Shown piece after piece: positions 28,491 to 38,088 of a DNA stretch of 64,000 nucleotides (its first letter is position 1; the number at the start of each line of letters is the position of its first letter). The notes under the pieces are model-generated. The model did no database searches, was not told the origin of the DNA, and was given only the letters and a program-made list of their open reading frames with translations. Source of the DNA: Flavobacterium frigoris PS1. Lineage in GTDB: Bacteria; Bacteroidota; Bacteroidia; Flavobacteriales; Flavobacteriaceae. The stretch covers positions 372,001 to 436,000 of the forward strand of contig NZ_AHKF01000018.1 of the NCBI RefSeq assembly GCF_000252125.1, read 5' to 3'. A program made the position numbers and the translations under genes.

Positions 28491-29822
28491 ATGGAAGAAA
28501 TGCTTTTTTATGATAGAATGCAGTTCGCATTCACGATTACCTTTCACTATCTTTTTCCACAATTGACAATGGGCTTGTCCTTAATTATTGTTTACTTTAA
28601 ATGGAAATTCCTAAAAACAGACGACATACAATATAACAAAGCGATTCATTTTTGGATGAGAATATTTGCGCTTAATTTTGCTATGGGAGTAGTAACTGGA
28701 ATTCCAATGGAGTTTCAGTTTGGAACTAATTGGGCTAAGTTTTCAGAGTTGACAGGAGGTATTATTGGACAGACACTGGCCATGGAAGGAATGTTTTCCT
28801 TCTTTTTAGAATCATCATTTTTGGGAATGTTTCTTTTTGGCGAAAAGATAATAGGTCATAAATGGCATTTCGTGACCGCCTTGCTTATCTTTTTAGGATC
28901 TTGGGCTAGTGGCTTCCTAATTATTGCCACACACTCGTGGATGCAAAATCCAGTAGGCTATGAGATTATGGCTAACGGTAAGTTTGTTCTCAATAATTTT
29001 GGAGCTCTATTTACCAATCCTTGGTTATGGCCTTCTTATCTTCACAATCAAGCAGCTTCATTAGTTACAAGTTCCTTTGTGGTAGCAGGAATTGGCGCCT
29101 TTTATGTTTTGAGTAAAAGAAATGAATCTTATGGGAGGCTATTTTTAAAAACAGGAGTCATTTTTGGTTTAATATCTAGTATAATAGTTGCCGTTCCTAC
29201 GGGAGATTTGTTAGCTAAGAATGTAGTTAAACACCAACCTGTAACTTTTGCAGCTATGGAAGGAATTTTTCATACTGAAGAAAAAGGAGCTGAAATTGTC
29301 TTAATTGGTCAACCGGATGTCAAGGATAAAAAGCTGGATAATAAAATTGCTGTTCCTAATGTTTTAAGTTTTTTGACTTATGGCAGTTGGGATACAACTG
29401 TAAAGGGATTGGACCAATTTGACGAAAAAACACATCCTACTAATATTTCTGGCTTGTACTACGCCTATCATATTATGGTAGGTTTAGGAACCCTTTTTAT
29501 TGGATTAATGTCTTTGGCGGTTTTTCAGTTATTTAGAAAAAAACTCTTTGTAACCAAATGGATTTTGTGGGCCTTATTTTTTATGATGCCATTTCCTTAT
29601 ATAGCTAATACAACGGGATGGTACACCTCAGAATTAGGAAGACAGCCTTGGTTAGTTTATAACCTATTGCGCACATCAGAAGGTGCTTCACCAACTGTTT
29701 CTTCAGGAAATACTTTATTTACTTTGTTGGGGTTTGTTGGTTTATATCTATTGTTAGGTTTGTTATTTCTGCTTTTGGTTGGAAAAATAATTAAAAATGG
29801 TCCTGAAACCGTAAAAAAATAA
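28491..29822 (+). CDS. cydA: Cytochrome bd quinol oxidase subunit I
   Basis: This 443-aa membrane protein carries haems b558, b595 and d and oxidises quinol with O2. The haem ligand His 19 lies in FHYLFPQLTMG, GRQPW is present near residue 383, and the quinol-binding region has KHQPVTFAAMEG. Its length, well below the ~520 residues of E. coli CydA, places it in the short Q-loop group. cydB follows immediately. bd oxidases are much less sensitive to sulfide than haem-copper oxidases, which fits the sulfide-oxidation neighbours and the shared operator. Confidence 0.96.
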   Translation: MEEMLFYDRMQFAFTITFHYLFPQLTMGLSLIIVYFKWKFLKTDDIQYNKAIHFWMRIFALNFAMGVVTGIPMEFQFGTNWAKFSELTGGIIGQTLAMEGMFSFFLESSFLGMFLFGEKIIGHKWHFVTALLIFLGSWASGFLIIATHSWMQNPVGYEIMANGKFVLNNFGALFTNPWLWPSYLHNQAASLVTSSFVVAGIGAFYVLSKRNESYGRLFLKTGVIFGLISSIIVAVPTGDLLAKNVVKHQPVTFAAMEGIFHTEEKGAEIVLIGQPDVKDKKLDNKIAVPNVLSFLTYGSWDTTVKGLDQFDEKTHPTNISGLYYAYHIMVGLGTLFIGLMSLAVFQLFRKKLFVTKWILWALFFMMPFPYIANTTGWYTSELGRQPWLVYNLLRTSEGASPTVSSGNTLFTLLGFVGLYLLLGLLFLLLVGKIIKNGPETVKK

Positions 29823-30905
29823 ATGAGTATGGAATTCTTTTGGTATGTTGTTTTAATGGGAATTTTAGCTGTTTATATTGTTTTAGACGGTTATGATTTT
29901 GGAGCAGGAATTATTCATTTGTTTTTTGCAAAAACAGAAAAAGATAAAAAAGCTATAACTAATGCGATTGGCCCTTTTTGGGATGCTAATGAAGTTTGGT
30001 TAATAGCCGCAGGAGGGGTTTTGTTTTTTGCTTTTCCCACACTTTATGCCTCTTCTTTTAGCGGTTTTTATCTGCCTTTAATGATGATTTTATGGTTGCT
30101 TATTTTTAGGGCAATTGGATTAGAATTGCGTGGGCAAATACATCATCCGATGTGGGAAGCTGTTTGGGATAAAGCTTTCGGGATAGCGAGTTTACTATTG
30201 GCATTATTTTTTGGCGTAGCATTAGGAAATGTGGTTCGGGGCGTAAATCTTGGGATGGTAACAAATGGTGTTTCTACACAAGAAGCACATTTTTTCTTCT
30301 TGCCTTTATGGAACCCCACTTTTAGCCCACAAGCAAATCAATTGGGAATTATTGACTGGTTTACCTTGTTTTTAGGCGTAGTGAGTGTTATAGCTTTAAT
30401 GATTCATGGTGCAAATTGGATTATATATAAAACCAATTCAGATTTGAATCCAAAGTTAAGAACGTTAGTATTTAAACTTAATTTTGTATTATCAGGTTTA
30501 GTTATTATTTCATTATTGATTTGGAATAGAATTGAGCCTGAACCTTTTCATAACTTTATTGAAAACCCTTTACTTTGGATATTTCCATTATTATGCTTTA
30601 CTGGGATTTTTGGCTTATTTAGAGTGAGAACTTTTAAAAAAGAGGGTTTAGGCTTTTTGTTTTCGAGTCTGTTTCTCGTGGGTGGTTTTGCAGCGACAGC
30701 CGCTTCGATTTTCCCTAACGTCTTACCTTCAACAAATACTGTTAATCCCTCATTAACTATTTATAATGTGGCAGCAGATAATTATGGGTTATCGGTAGGA
30801 GTATATTGGTTTGCAATTGCGTTAGTTTTAGTAATTACTTATTTTATCATTCAATATAAAGTTTTTAGTGGAAAAATGGATGATGTAGGATATGGAGAGC
30901 ATTAA
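29823..30905 (+). CDS. cydB: Cytochrome bd quinol oxidase subunit II
   Basis: This 360-aa multi-helix subunit has the family start FWYVVLMGILAVYIVLDGYD, then GPFWDANEVWL and the conserved Trp/Asn-rich loops. The ATG directly follows the cydA stop; an internal ATG two codons on is an alternative start. No cydX or cydDC assembly genes are seen nearby. A terminator follows at 30931-30969. Confidence 0.96.
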   Translation: MSMEFFWYVVLMGILAVYIVLDGYDFGAGIIHLFFAKTEKDKKAITNAIGPFWDANEVWLIAAGGVLFFAFPTLYASSFSGFYLPLMMILWLLIFRAIGLELRGQIHHPMWEAVWDKAFGIASLLLALFFGVALGNVVRGVNLGMVTNGVSTQEAHFFFLPLWNPTFSPQANQLGIIDWFTLFLGVVSVIALMIHGANWIIYKTNSDLNPKLRTLVFKLNFVLSGLVIISLLIWNRIEPEPFHNFIENPLLWIFPLLCFTGIFGLFRVRTFKKEGLGFLFSSLFLVGGFAATAASIFPNVLPSTNTVNPSLTIYNVAADNYGLSVGVYWFAIALVLVITYFIIQYKVFSGKMDDVGYGEH

Positions 30906-30930
30906 ATTAAGGAATAGAGCAGATAGAAAA

Positions 30931-30969
30931 TTCCCTCGTAAACAAATGTTGTTACAAGGGAGTTTTTTT
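30931..30969 (+). terminator. Terminator after cydAB
   Basis: CCCTCGTAA pairs imperfectly with TTACAAGGG across a loop and is followed by GAG and seven T. It lies 26 bp after the cydB stop, between cydB and the convergent sqr gene. Confidence 0.65.
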
Positions 30970-30985
30970 CTCACTTATGAACGAA

Positions 30986-32260
30986 TTAGGCAGTTCCTTT
31001 TAATATTTTGTTCCAATACAACCAAGGTAAAATTTTAGTTTTTAATTTCCACATTGTCCATCTCGGTTTTGCCTGATCAAATGGGAAAGTCATTTTTGGT
31101 TTGTTGTCATAATCAAATTCGGCTAGCATTAGTTTACCGTATTGGGTAGGAATAGGGCAGGCGCTGTAACCGTCATAAGTAGCTGCTGGCTTTTGATGCT
31201 CTAGCACTGATAATAAATTAGCAACCACTACTGGAGCTTGTTTGCGAATAGCTGCACCTGTCTTACTACATGGTGCATTTGTACAGTCACCTAAAGCAAA
31301 TACATTAGGAAACCGTGAATGTTGAAGTGTGTATTTGTTGATTTCTACATAACCATAAGGACTATTAGTATCTGCAAGCGGACTTTTTTTAATGAAATCT
31401 GGTGCCGATTGTGGCGGAACGGCATGACAAAGATCAAATTGCATAGAAACTCTTTTTGTCTCAGCAGATGCATCATGCGTTGCAATAGAGTAGCAAGATG
31501 CGTCTAATGTTGAAAGACTCTGTTTAATTGTCTCATCAGTTGCTTTGGTTTCGTATTCTACCGTTTTTGTATCACCGTTTATAGCAGTAACATTTGAATT
31601 AAAATGTGTAATGATTTTGAATTTCTTTAATACCTCTACTAATGTTTCGGCATATTCTGGTACACCAAAAATACCAGCGCCACCTGAAACATAATGTACA
31701 TCACATTTGTCTAAGATACCTTTAGTTTTCCAATAATCGCAGGCTAAATACATGATTTTATGAGGAGCACCACCACATTTTATTGGTGTAGAAGGATTTG
31801 TAAAAATGGCTGTCCCTCCTTTAAAGTTTTGGATGAATTCCCAAGTTTTAGGAGCAAATTCATATAAGTAGTTACTACTTACATTGTTTTTACCTAAAGT
31901 TTCCTTAAGGCCTTTTATTTTATCCCAATCCAGCTGAATGCCCGGACTTACAACTAGATATTCATAGCTAATTTCTTTACCGCTTTTGCAAAGTACTTTG
32001 TTTTCGGAAGGTATGAATTCAGTTACTGCATCAATAATCCAAGTACTGTTTTTGGGAATATAGTTTTTTTCCTGTCGAACCGTCTTATGGATGTCATATA
32101 TACCAGCACCCACTAACGTCCAAGCTGGTTGGTAATAATGTCTTTCTGAAGGTTCGATGATTCCAATGCTGAGGCTGCTTTTTTTGCGAAGTAATTGAGC
32201 AGCAACGGAAAGTCCGGCGTTACCGCCGCCAATTATTAAAATTTGAAAATGTTCTTTCAT
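30986..32260 (-). CDS. sqr: Sulfide:quinone oxidoreductase (SQR)
   Basis: This 424-aa flavoprotein of the SQR/NDH-2 fold begins with the FAD-binding motif IIGGGNAGLSVAAQL. Two candidate redox cysteines are placed as in SQOR-type enzymes: Cys 162 in KCGGAPHKIMYL and Cys 331 in APCSKTGAAIRKQ. The FAD-binding ALGDCTNAP is nearby. It would oxidise sulfide to a persulfide and pass electrons to membrane quinone. The promoter carries the shared palindrome. The neighbouring bd oxidase could re-oxidise the quinol and the BLH protein could handle the persulfide. Confidence 0.92.
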   Translation of the reverse strand: MKEHFQILIIGGGNAGLSVAAQLLRKKSSLSIGIIEPSERHYYQPAWTLVGAGIYDIHKTVRQEKNYIPKNSTWIIDAVTEFIPSENKVLCKSGKEISYEYLVVSPGIQLDWDKIKGLKETLGKNNVSSNYLYEFAPKTWEFIQNFKGGTAIFTNPSTPIKCGGAPHKIMYLACDYWKTKGILDKCDVHYVSGGAGIFGVPEYAETLVEVLKKFKIITHFNSNVTAINGDTKTVEYETKATDETIKQSLSTLDASCYSIATHDASAETKRVSMQFDLCHAVPPQSAPDFIKKSPLADTNSPYGYVEINKYTLQHSRFPNVFALGDCTNAPCSKTGAAIRKQAPVVVANLLSVLEHQKPAATYDGYSACPIPTQYGKLMLAEFDYDNKPKMTFPFDQAKPRWTMWKLKTKILPWLYWNKILKGTA

Positions 32261-32284
32261 GATTGATACGTATTATGGTTAACA

Positions 32285-32328
32285 CAATATTACTCAATTT
32301 GTCATTGAAAGTCAGTGACTTATGTCAC
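32285..32328 (-). promoter_or_regulatory. Promoter with Crp/Fnr-type operator for sqr
   Basis: On the minus strand GTGACATAAGTCAC (32315-32328; both arms perfect) precedes TAATATTG (32285-32292) by exactly 22 bp. The -7 box differs from TAnnTTTG by one base. The palindrome ends 54 bp before the sqr ATG. This is the most symmetrical of the six sites. Confidence 0.75.
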
Positions 32329-32336
32329 ATGTGAAT

Positions 32337-33125
32337 TTATTTAAATAGAATTTCTTTTGTAATGATGTAAATGCCCATCACCAATACAAACCAACCAAAA
32401 GCAGGTTTTAATTTTGCCCCATCTAATTTTTTTGATAATTGGGTTCCTATAAACAGACCCACCATAGCCATTGCTGTAATAGATATTAGCAGTGTGAAAT
32501 CCAGTTTAACGCCACCTAACAAATCACCGCTAAAACCTATAAGAGAATTTATAAATATGATGAATAATGAAGTTCCAACAGCTTCTTTCATTGGTAAATT
32601 AGCAAAAAATAATAAAGCAGGAATGATTAAAAATCCTCCACCAGCACCTAAAAAACCGATTATTAGACCAACTAGAAAACCAATCAAAGCAAGTACTGGA
32701 AAGTTGATTTGTTTTGGTTCTTTGATTTTCTTTGATTTCTTGATCATGGATATAGAAGTCGCAATCATTAGAAAGGCAAAGACCACCATGATCAAAAAAT
32801 TCTTAGTGATATCAAAACCATCAATAGAAAATATTGTCTCAGGAATTATAGGAAGAATAACTTTTCGGACCAAAAGTAAAGAGAGGATGGAAGGAAAAGC
32901 AAACACTAAAGCAGATTTAATTTTTAAATTGCCCTGTCTGTAGTGGCTAAAAGAACCTATCATTGAAGTTATTCCTACTATAAAAAGGGAATAACTAGTT
33001 GCTTGTTCTGGGTGTACTTTAAAAAGATATACTAAAATAGGAACAGCAAGGATAGATCCACCACCGCCTATTAACCCTAAGGAAAGACCAATTATAATTG
33101 AAGCAAAATAACCAAAATATTCCAT
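32337..33125 (-). CDS. TauE/SafE family sulfite/sulfonate-type permease
   Basis: This 262-aa protein has about eight hydrophobic helices and the two family repeats, each starting with a GLxLGLIGGGG- or GLIIGFLGAGGG-type motif. TauE/SafE members export small sulfur anions such as sulfite. Next to SQR and a persulfide dioxygenase, export of sulfite or thiosulfate is plausible (inference). Its own promoter carries the shared operator. Confidence 0.9.
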   Translation of the reverse strand: MEYFGYFASIIIGLSLGLIGGGGSILAVPILVYLFKVHPEQATSYSLFIVGITSMIGSFSHYRQGNLKIKSALVFAFPSILSLLLVRKVILPIIPETIFSIDGFDITKNFLIMVVFAFLMIATSISMIKKSKKIKEPKQINFPVLALIGFLVGLIIGFLGAGGGFLIIPALLFFANLPMKEAVGTSLFIIFINSLIGFSGDLLGGVKLDFTLLISITAMAMVGLFIGTQLSKKLDGAKLKPAFGWFVLVMGIYIITKEILFK

Positions 33126-33141
33126 CTAATAAATTTTAGCA

Positions 33142-33185
33142 CAAAGGTTGCTCGTATTTAATTTACAAACAGTAACATTTATCAC
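33142..33185 (-). promoter_or_regulatory. Promoter with Crp/Fnr-type operator for the TauE/SafE gene
   Basis: On the minus strand GTGATAAATGTTAC (33172-33185) lies 22 bp before AACCTTTG (33142-33149), one base from TAnnTTTG. The palindrome ends 46 bp before the gene. It is also only 12 bp beyond the stop of the Crp/Fnr gene that reads toward it. Confidence 0.68.
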
Positions 33186-33197
33186 TTAGCACTTTTT

Positions 33198-33830
33198 TTA
33201 AGTCAAAAGTTCCATATGATTGCGATGTAATTTTACCATTCCGCGTTGTTCCATTTTTTTTAGCAGGCGGGATATGACTTCTCTTGAAGTATTTAGTTCA
33301 GTTGCTATTTCTTGATGGGAAAGCTTAAGGTCTTTAGATCCGCAAGCATCCGCATGTCGTTTTAGGTAGAATTCTAAACGTTCGTCCATTGCCCTGAAGG
33401 CAATATTATCAATGACTTCTAAAACTTCTTCAAATCTAGTGCGGTAAGTAAAAATGACAAATTCATACCAGCTACGGTGCTCCATCATCCATTTTTCCAT
33501 TAAAGTAAGTGGAATCATAATCAGATCCACATCTTCAACCACTTTCGCCATAATCTGGCTTGTTTGACTCTTTGTTGCACATATCATGGAAACAGCGCAA
33601 GCTTGACCTGGTTGCAGGTAATACATCAAAAATTCACCACCATTTTCTCCTTCACGATAGATCTTAATTTGGCCTTTTAAGATCAATAATGTATTGTTAA
33701 TATACTGACCGGTTCGCATAATAACATCACCGGATTTATATGATTGTCTTATGGAATTAGTTTCAATTTCATTTATAAGTTCGTCTGAAAAAGAGGGGAA
33801 TATTTTTTTTAAATCGTCAAAATCTCGCAT
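33198..33830 (-). CDS. Crp/Fnr-family transcription regulator, candidate controller of the sulfide regulon
   Basis: This 210-aa regulator has an N-terminal cyclic-nucleotide-binding-type beta-barrel (about residues 20-125), a dimer helix, and a C-terminal helix-turn-helix with LSHQEIATELNTSREVISRL. The E-x-x-S-R pattern in the recognition helix is typical of the Fnr group. No Fnr-style N-terminal Fe-S cysteines are present. Cys 78 and Cys 84 lie close together in PGQACAVSMICA and could sense oxidants or sulfane sulfur (speculation). I chose the ATG at 33830 because the upstream ATG at 33896 would add 22 unusual residues and overlap a probable -7 box. Its gene lies among five promoters bearing the same palindrome; a sixth is at 4.57 kb. 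Confidence 0.88.
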   Translation of the reverse strand: MRDFDDLKKIFPSFSDELINEIETNSIRQSYKSGDVIMRTGQYINNTLLILKGQIKIYREGENGGEFLMYYLQPGQACAVSMICATKSQTSQIMAKVVEDVDLIMIPLTLMEKWMMEHRSWYEFVIFTYRTRFEEVLEVIDNIAFRAMDERLEFYLKRHADACGSKDLKLSHQEIATELNTSREVISRLLKKMEQRGMVKLHRNHMELLT

Positions 33831-34164
33831 TACGTTGTGTTTTAGAAAATGTTTTCTTAGCTCACTAAATTGGTGCTTTTTTCTTGTATTTACCAAATTA
33901 CCTATTGTAAAAGTACGCTAAAATACCAAGTAATTTGAAGAGATGGAGGACAGATTAGCTAATTGCGAACACATTGATAAAAAAGCTAATTAATGATAAT
34001 TCCCATAGATTTAATAGGGTTAATTTTAATGATTTAGTAGCTTAACATCTAGTTTGCTGATTTTTAACGATTCGCGAAATCGTTTTCTTTGAAATATTCC
34101 TTAATTCACAAAAAGACGGTTTGTTGTTCTATTAAAACATCGTATTTTTACAAAAAGAACTATT

Positions 34165-34479
34165 ATGAATTTAACACAAGAAGATTGGATCAGCCAGCTT
34201 GAAGCAGATGGGGATTCAGTAATACTAGACGTAAGGACAGAGGACGAATATAATGATGGAATTATTGCCAGTGCGGTGAATATAGATATTCATCAAGGAC
34301 CAGTTTTTGTCTCAGCAATTGAAGCTTTGGATAAAAATAAAAACTACTATGTGTATTGCCGTTCTGGAGCCAGAAGTGCAAAAGCCTGTGAAATTATGAA
34401 TGAGTTGGGGATTAAAAATGCCTATAACTTGACGGGAGGAATCTTGGCTTGGAACGGTGAAGTCGTTTCTCCAGAATAA
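34165..34479 (+). CDS. Single-domain rhodanese
   Basis: This 104-aa rhodanese domain has DVRTEDEYNDG and the active-site loop YCRSGARSAKA with catalytic Cys near residue 74. It would transfer sulfane sulfur between thiol acceptors. It lies divergent from the Crp/Fnr gene at the end of the sulfide region. Its upstream sequence has TTTG, 19 bp and TATTTTTA, a reasonable Bacteroidota promoter, but not the shared palindrome. Confidence 0.9.
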   Translation: MNLTQEDWISQLEADGDSVILDVRTEDEYNDGIIASAVNIDIHQGPVFVSAIEALDKNKNYYVYCRSGARSAKACEIMNELGIKNAYNLTGGILAWNGEVVSPE

Positions 34480-34535
34480 TAAAGAGTATAATTTTAATTT
34501 GTACTGATACACCAAGAAAATAAAACAACCAAAAA

Positions 34536-36116
34536 ATGAATACAATACCAGAAGAATTTCAGATTAAGACGTTATTAAATCAAGATACGTATTTAGTGAA
34601 TGGCGAATTAAAAAAGTGGGAAGGTCAAACTTCAGCTGTTTTCTCTACTATTTCATCTACAGAAAAATATGCACCAACTATTTTGGGTTCTATTCCTTTT
34701 ATGGGAGAAACAGAAGCTATGGAAGCTGTTGATGCTGCATCGGCTGCTTACAACAAAGGACAAGGATTATGGCCAACCATGAAAGTGGTGGATCGTATCA
34801 AGTGCATGGAAAATTTTGTTATTCAAATGAAAGCGACTCGTCAAGAGGTTGTTAAACTTTTGATGTGGGAAATTGGTAAATCACTAGGAGATTCTGAAAA
34901 AGAATTTGATAGAACAGTAGATTACATTTACGACACTATTGAAAGCTACAAAGAGCTGAATGCTCGTAGTGCTCATTTCTCTAAAGTTCAAGGTGTTCAT
35001 GCTATGATTCGTAGAGGTCCATTAGGTGTTGTATTGTGTCTAGGGCCTTACAATTACCCATTAAACGAGACTTTTTCTTTGCTAATTCCAGCATTGATTA
35101 TGGGGAATCCTGTAATTTTTAAACCAGCTAAACACGGAGTTTTGTTGATTTCCCCTTTATTGGAAGCTTTCAGAAGCAGTTTTCCTGCTGGAGTAATCAA
35201 TATTGTATACGGTAGAGGACGCGAAGTGGCTTCACCAATTATGAAATCTGGAAAGGTTGATATTTTAGCTTTGATTGGAAATAGTAAGTCGGCGATTGCT
35301 TTGCAAGACCAACATCCAAACAAAAATAGATTGCGTTTGGTATTGGGATTAGAAGCAAAAAACCCTGCGATAATCCTTGCCGATGCTGATTTAGATTTGG
35401 CTATCCAAGAATGTATAGCAGGATCATTGTCATTCAACGGACAGCGTTGCACTGCTTTAAAAGTATTGTATGTACACGAATCAATAGCTGATGAATTCAA
35501 CAAGCGTTTTGCTGCTAAAGTAGATGCGCTAACCTTTGGTAATCCATGGGACAAATCAGTATTTTTGACTCCATTGCCAGAAAAAGACAAACCAGCTTAT
35601 ATCCAAGAATTGATTGATGATGCAATTAGTAATGGAGCTAAAGTCATTAATGAAAAAGGTGGGGAACATTCTGATAACTATATTTTTCCTGCTGTTTTAT
35701 ATCCAATAAATAAAGAAATGCGTTTGTATCATGAGGAGCAGTTTGGTCCAATAGTGCCAATTCTTTCTTTCAAGGATATTCAAGAACCATTGAATGATAT
35801 GGCTGAGTCTAATTACGGACAACAAGTAAGTTTATTTGGAAAAGACATTAAAACAATTGCTCCGTTAATTGATGCATTAGTGAACCTTGTGTGTAGAGTC
35901 AATTTGAATAGCTCATGCCAGAGAGGACCTGACGTTTTTCCATTTACAGGAAGAAAAGACTCGGCTGTAGGAACTTTAAGTATTCACGATGCTTTGCGCT
36001 CGTTCTCCATTAGAACTTTTGTTGCTTCTAAAGACAACGAATATAACAATGAAATTTTACAAGCTTTATTGAAAAGTAAAGAATCTAATTTTATCAATAC
36101 TGATTATATTTTGTAA
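34536..36116 (+). CDS. gapN: Aldehyde dehydrogenase, probable NADP-dependent glyceraldehyde-3-phosphate dehydrogenase
   Basis: This 526-aa protein is an aldehyde dehydrogenase superfamily member with catalytic Cys 305 in [10 protein letters not shown], the general-base region [12 protein letters not shown], and the cofactor loop IGNSKSA. Cytosolic, non-phosphorylating GapN converts glyceraldehyde 3-phosphate to 3-phosphoglycerate and makes NADPH. The GapN assignment rests on overall resemblance of the substrate-pocket segments ([17 protein letters not shown] and [21 protein letters not shown]) and is less certain than the superfamily. A strong terminator follows. Confidence 0.85.
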   Translation: MNTIPEEFQIKTLLNQDTYLVNGELKKWEGQTSAVFSTISSTEKYAPTILGSIPFMGETEAMEAVDAASAAYNKGQGLWPTMKVVDRIKCMENFVIQMKATRQEVVKLLMWEIGKSLGDSEKEFDRTVDYIYDTIESYKELNARSAHFSKVQGVHAMIRRGPLGVVLCLGPYNYPLNETFSLLIPALIMGNPVIFKPAKHGVLLISPLLEAFRSSFPAGVINIVYGRGREVASPIMKSGKVDILALIGNSKSAIALQDQHPNKNRLRLVLGLEAKNPAIILADADLDLAIQECIAGSLSFNGQRCTALKVLYVHESIADEFNKRFAAKVDALTFGNPWDKSVFLTPLPEKDKPAYIQELIDDAISNGAKVINEKGGEHSDNYIFPAVLYPINKEMRLYHEEQFGPIVPILSFKDIQEPLNDMAESNYGQQVSLFGKDIKTIAPLIDALVNLVCRVNLNSSCQRGPDVFPFTGRKDSAVGTLSIHDALRSFSIRTFVASKDNEYNNEILQALLKSKESNFINTDYIL

Positions 36117-36136
36117 GTATTGAATAGTTTTAATAG

Positions 36137-36170
36137 AAGCCGTCTCGTATTTGTGAGACGGCTTTTTTTA
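36137..36170 (+). terminator. Terminator after the aldehyde dehydrogenase gene
   Basis: A perfect 10-bp stem AAGCCGTCTC / GAGACGGCTT with an 8-base loop and a run of T follows the stop by about 20 bp. Confidence 0.85.
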
Positions 36171-36245
36171 TGGGATTAAATTAGTTATAGAATCATTGTT
36201 TGAGTTTGATTTCGTAGCAATTTAGTCAGCTAAATAGTAGGGGAA

Positions 36246-37157
36246 TTACTTTTTGACCTTACTTAGATCAAAGCGATATATAGCTTCGACCTTTAAAAGG
36301 ATAGTATTTGATTTGTTTTCAAATAATATGGAGCGATTATCTCCAAATTTTAGCGCTAAAATTTGTAAATCAATTTTCTGATCCATTGGATATACTTTAA
36401 AGTTGTTTAAAGAATACCCCATTTTTAAACGTAAAAGAATTTTTTTGTTGAATAGAGCTTGTTGGATATAAGAAGATAAATCGATCGAATTATTTTGCAC
36501 ATAATTGGATCGCATGTTATCAGTTGTCACTTTATAGCTATTTCCGTGTCCTAGAAAATCAAGCCCTATTTTTGTTTTTTCAGCCAAACTATAATTTATA
36601 TCAGCATCATTTGGTAGTAGAAAACTCGTCTCAAAACGTTGGTCAGGGCTATGGTAATAGAGGCCAAAAAGGGGAGTCATACTTAATCCAAAAGCTTCGC
36701 TGCTTGCGTAAAGTCCAAAACTATAGCCAAAGTTTTCGTCTCTTTTGTATTTTAATAAAGCTAGTCCACCTAAATATATATCCTCAGTACTTAGATTAAT
36801 ATAATCAGAAGCTACTTTTGGAAGAAAAAGGTATATTCCACTCCAATGTTCAGAATGGCCTACTCTTAGACCCGCTCTTAAATTTGTTGAATACAAATGA
36901 TTGTTATTAGAATCAGCAAATAGTTGTAAATTATAACTGCTAAAATTTATTCCAGTGATAGCGGTGTATTTTTCATTTAAAACAACTGGTAAAGTAAGGT
37001 TTGTTTGAAATGTAGATATGTTAGTGTCGATCGCTGAATTTTCAAAAGTAGTTTTTTGCGATTTTCCATAGTTTACAGAAAACAGATCTATGTACTCTTG
37101 AGAGTTACATAAAAAAGGCAGTAATAAAAATAACAATTGTATTATTTTTTTTTTCAT
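36246..37157 (-). CDS. DUF6268-type outer-membrane protein
   Basis: This 303-aa secreted protein has a Sec signal (about residues 1-19, ending CNSQ) and alternating beta-strand segments throughout, as expected for an outer-membrane barrel. Stretches such as GLRVGHSEHWSGIYLFLPKV and the overall length match the DUF6268 family, whose function is unknown. It stands alone and converges with the aldehyde dehydrogenase gene. The assignment to DUF6268 is from memory of the family. Confidence 0.7.
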   Translation of the reverse strand: MKKKIIQLLFLLLPFLCNSQEYIDLFSVNYGKSQKTTFENSAIDTNISTFQTNLTLPVVLNEKYTAITGINFSSYNLQLFADSNNNHLYSTNLRAGLRVGHSEHWSGIYLFLPKVASDYINLSTEDIYLGGLALLKYKRDENFGYSFGLYASSEAFGLSMTPLFGLYYHSPDQRFETSFLLPNDADINYSLAEKTKIGLDFLGHGNSYKVTTDNMRSNYVQNNSIDLSSYIQQALFNKKILLRLKMGYSLNNFKVYPMDQKIDLQILALKFGDNRSILFENKSNTILLKVEAIYRFDLSKVKK

Positions 37158-37365
37158 TTTAGATATTATTTGATTACCCCAAATATTAATGTCAATCGCT
37201 GTAACAATTAGCGAATATAATCATATTGTTGTTTATAAAATTAGGAAGCTTGCAATTGAAGAGGTATAAGCAAGCACTTTAAATTATTTCGCGATCAAAA
37301 TAAAGTGTAATTATCTAATAATCAGTATATTTATGTATTAATGATAATTTCAAAAAAATTGTAGT

Positions 37366-38088
37366 ATGAAAAATTTACAAAAGAGTTTAGTGCCAGTTTT
37401 GATATTAATTTTTACCATTTCTTTTTTATCTTGTAAAAATACTAAAACTGAGAAAGTTGAGTCAGAAGAAGAAATGTCCATTGACACAGCAAGTACTGTT
37501 GATGTAAAGGAGTCTTTTAAAGTAATTGTGATGAAGCACAAGGTGGCTAATTATGAGAAATGGAGAAAAGAATACGATGCGCATGATTCGGTAAGAAAAG
37601 CACATGGTATAAGTCATTTTGTAATAGGAAGAGGCATGGATAATCCTAATACAATTATTGTTATAGATAAAATTGATGATGTAATGAAAGCCAAAGAGTT
37701 TACTGCAATGCCAAGTCTGAAAGAAGCGATGATAAAAGCAGGGGTAAACGGTACCCCCGAGTTCGCTTATTACGATGTAATTCGGATTGATGATTCAAAA
37801 ATCAATATTAAAAACCGATTAATGGTGACCCACCGTGTGAAAGATTTTGATGCCTGGCTAAAAGTGTACGATGCCGAAGGCTTGACCAAAAGAATGGAGG
37901 AGGGACTTATTGATCGCGGAATAGCTCGAAGTATAGATGACCCTAATATAGTGACTCTAGTATTTGCCATTTCGGATATGGAAAAAGTGAAAACACTGAT
38001 CAACTCAGAAGAACAGAAGAGATTGATGGCAGAAGCTGGTGTTGAAGGTACACCGCAAATCTTCTACTACAAAATGGAGAATAAGTAA
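37366..38088 (+). CDS. Lipoprotein with two tandem dimeric alpha-beta-barrel-like repeats
   Basis: This 240-aa lipoprotein (lipobox FLSC, Cys 23) carries two related segments of about 90 residues, starting near 49 (VIVMKHKVANYEKWRKEYD) and near 146 (LMVTHRVKDFDAWLKVYD). Each contains an H-x-V..(Y/F)..W motif, a D-(N/D)PN(T/I)I.. strand, and ends in a GVxGTPxxxYY pattern. That looks like an ABM/ferredoxin-like fold duplicated within one chain. The function is unknown. No operon partner is evident. A weak hairpin with T-run lies downstream around 38109-38149. Confidence 0.75.
   Translation: MKNLQKSLVPVLILIFTISFLSCKNTKTEKVESEEEMSIDTASTVDVKESFKVIVMKHKVANYEKWRKEYDAHDSVRKAHGISHFVIGRGMDNPNTIIVIDKIDDVMKAKEFTAMPSLKEAMIKAGVNGTPEFAYYDVIRIDDSKINIKNRLMVTHRVKDFDAWLKVYDAEGLTKRMEEGLIDRGIARSIDDPNIVTLVFAISDMEKVKTLINSEEQKRLMAEAGVEGTPQIFYYKMENK

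Noticed and set aside
33831..33896. Upstream in-frame extension of the Crp/Fnr gene (22 residues).
   Set aside because: The added residues do not resemble the family start, and a probable -7 box (TAATTTG on the minus strand) lies in that region.
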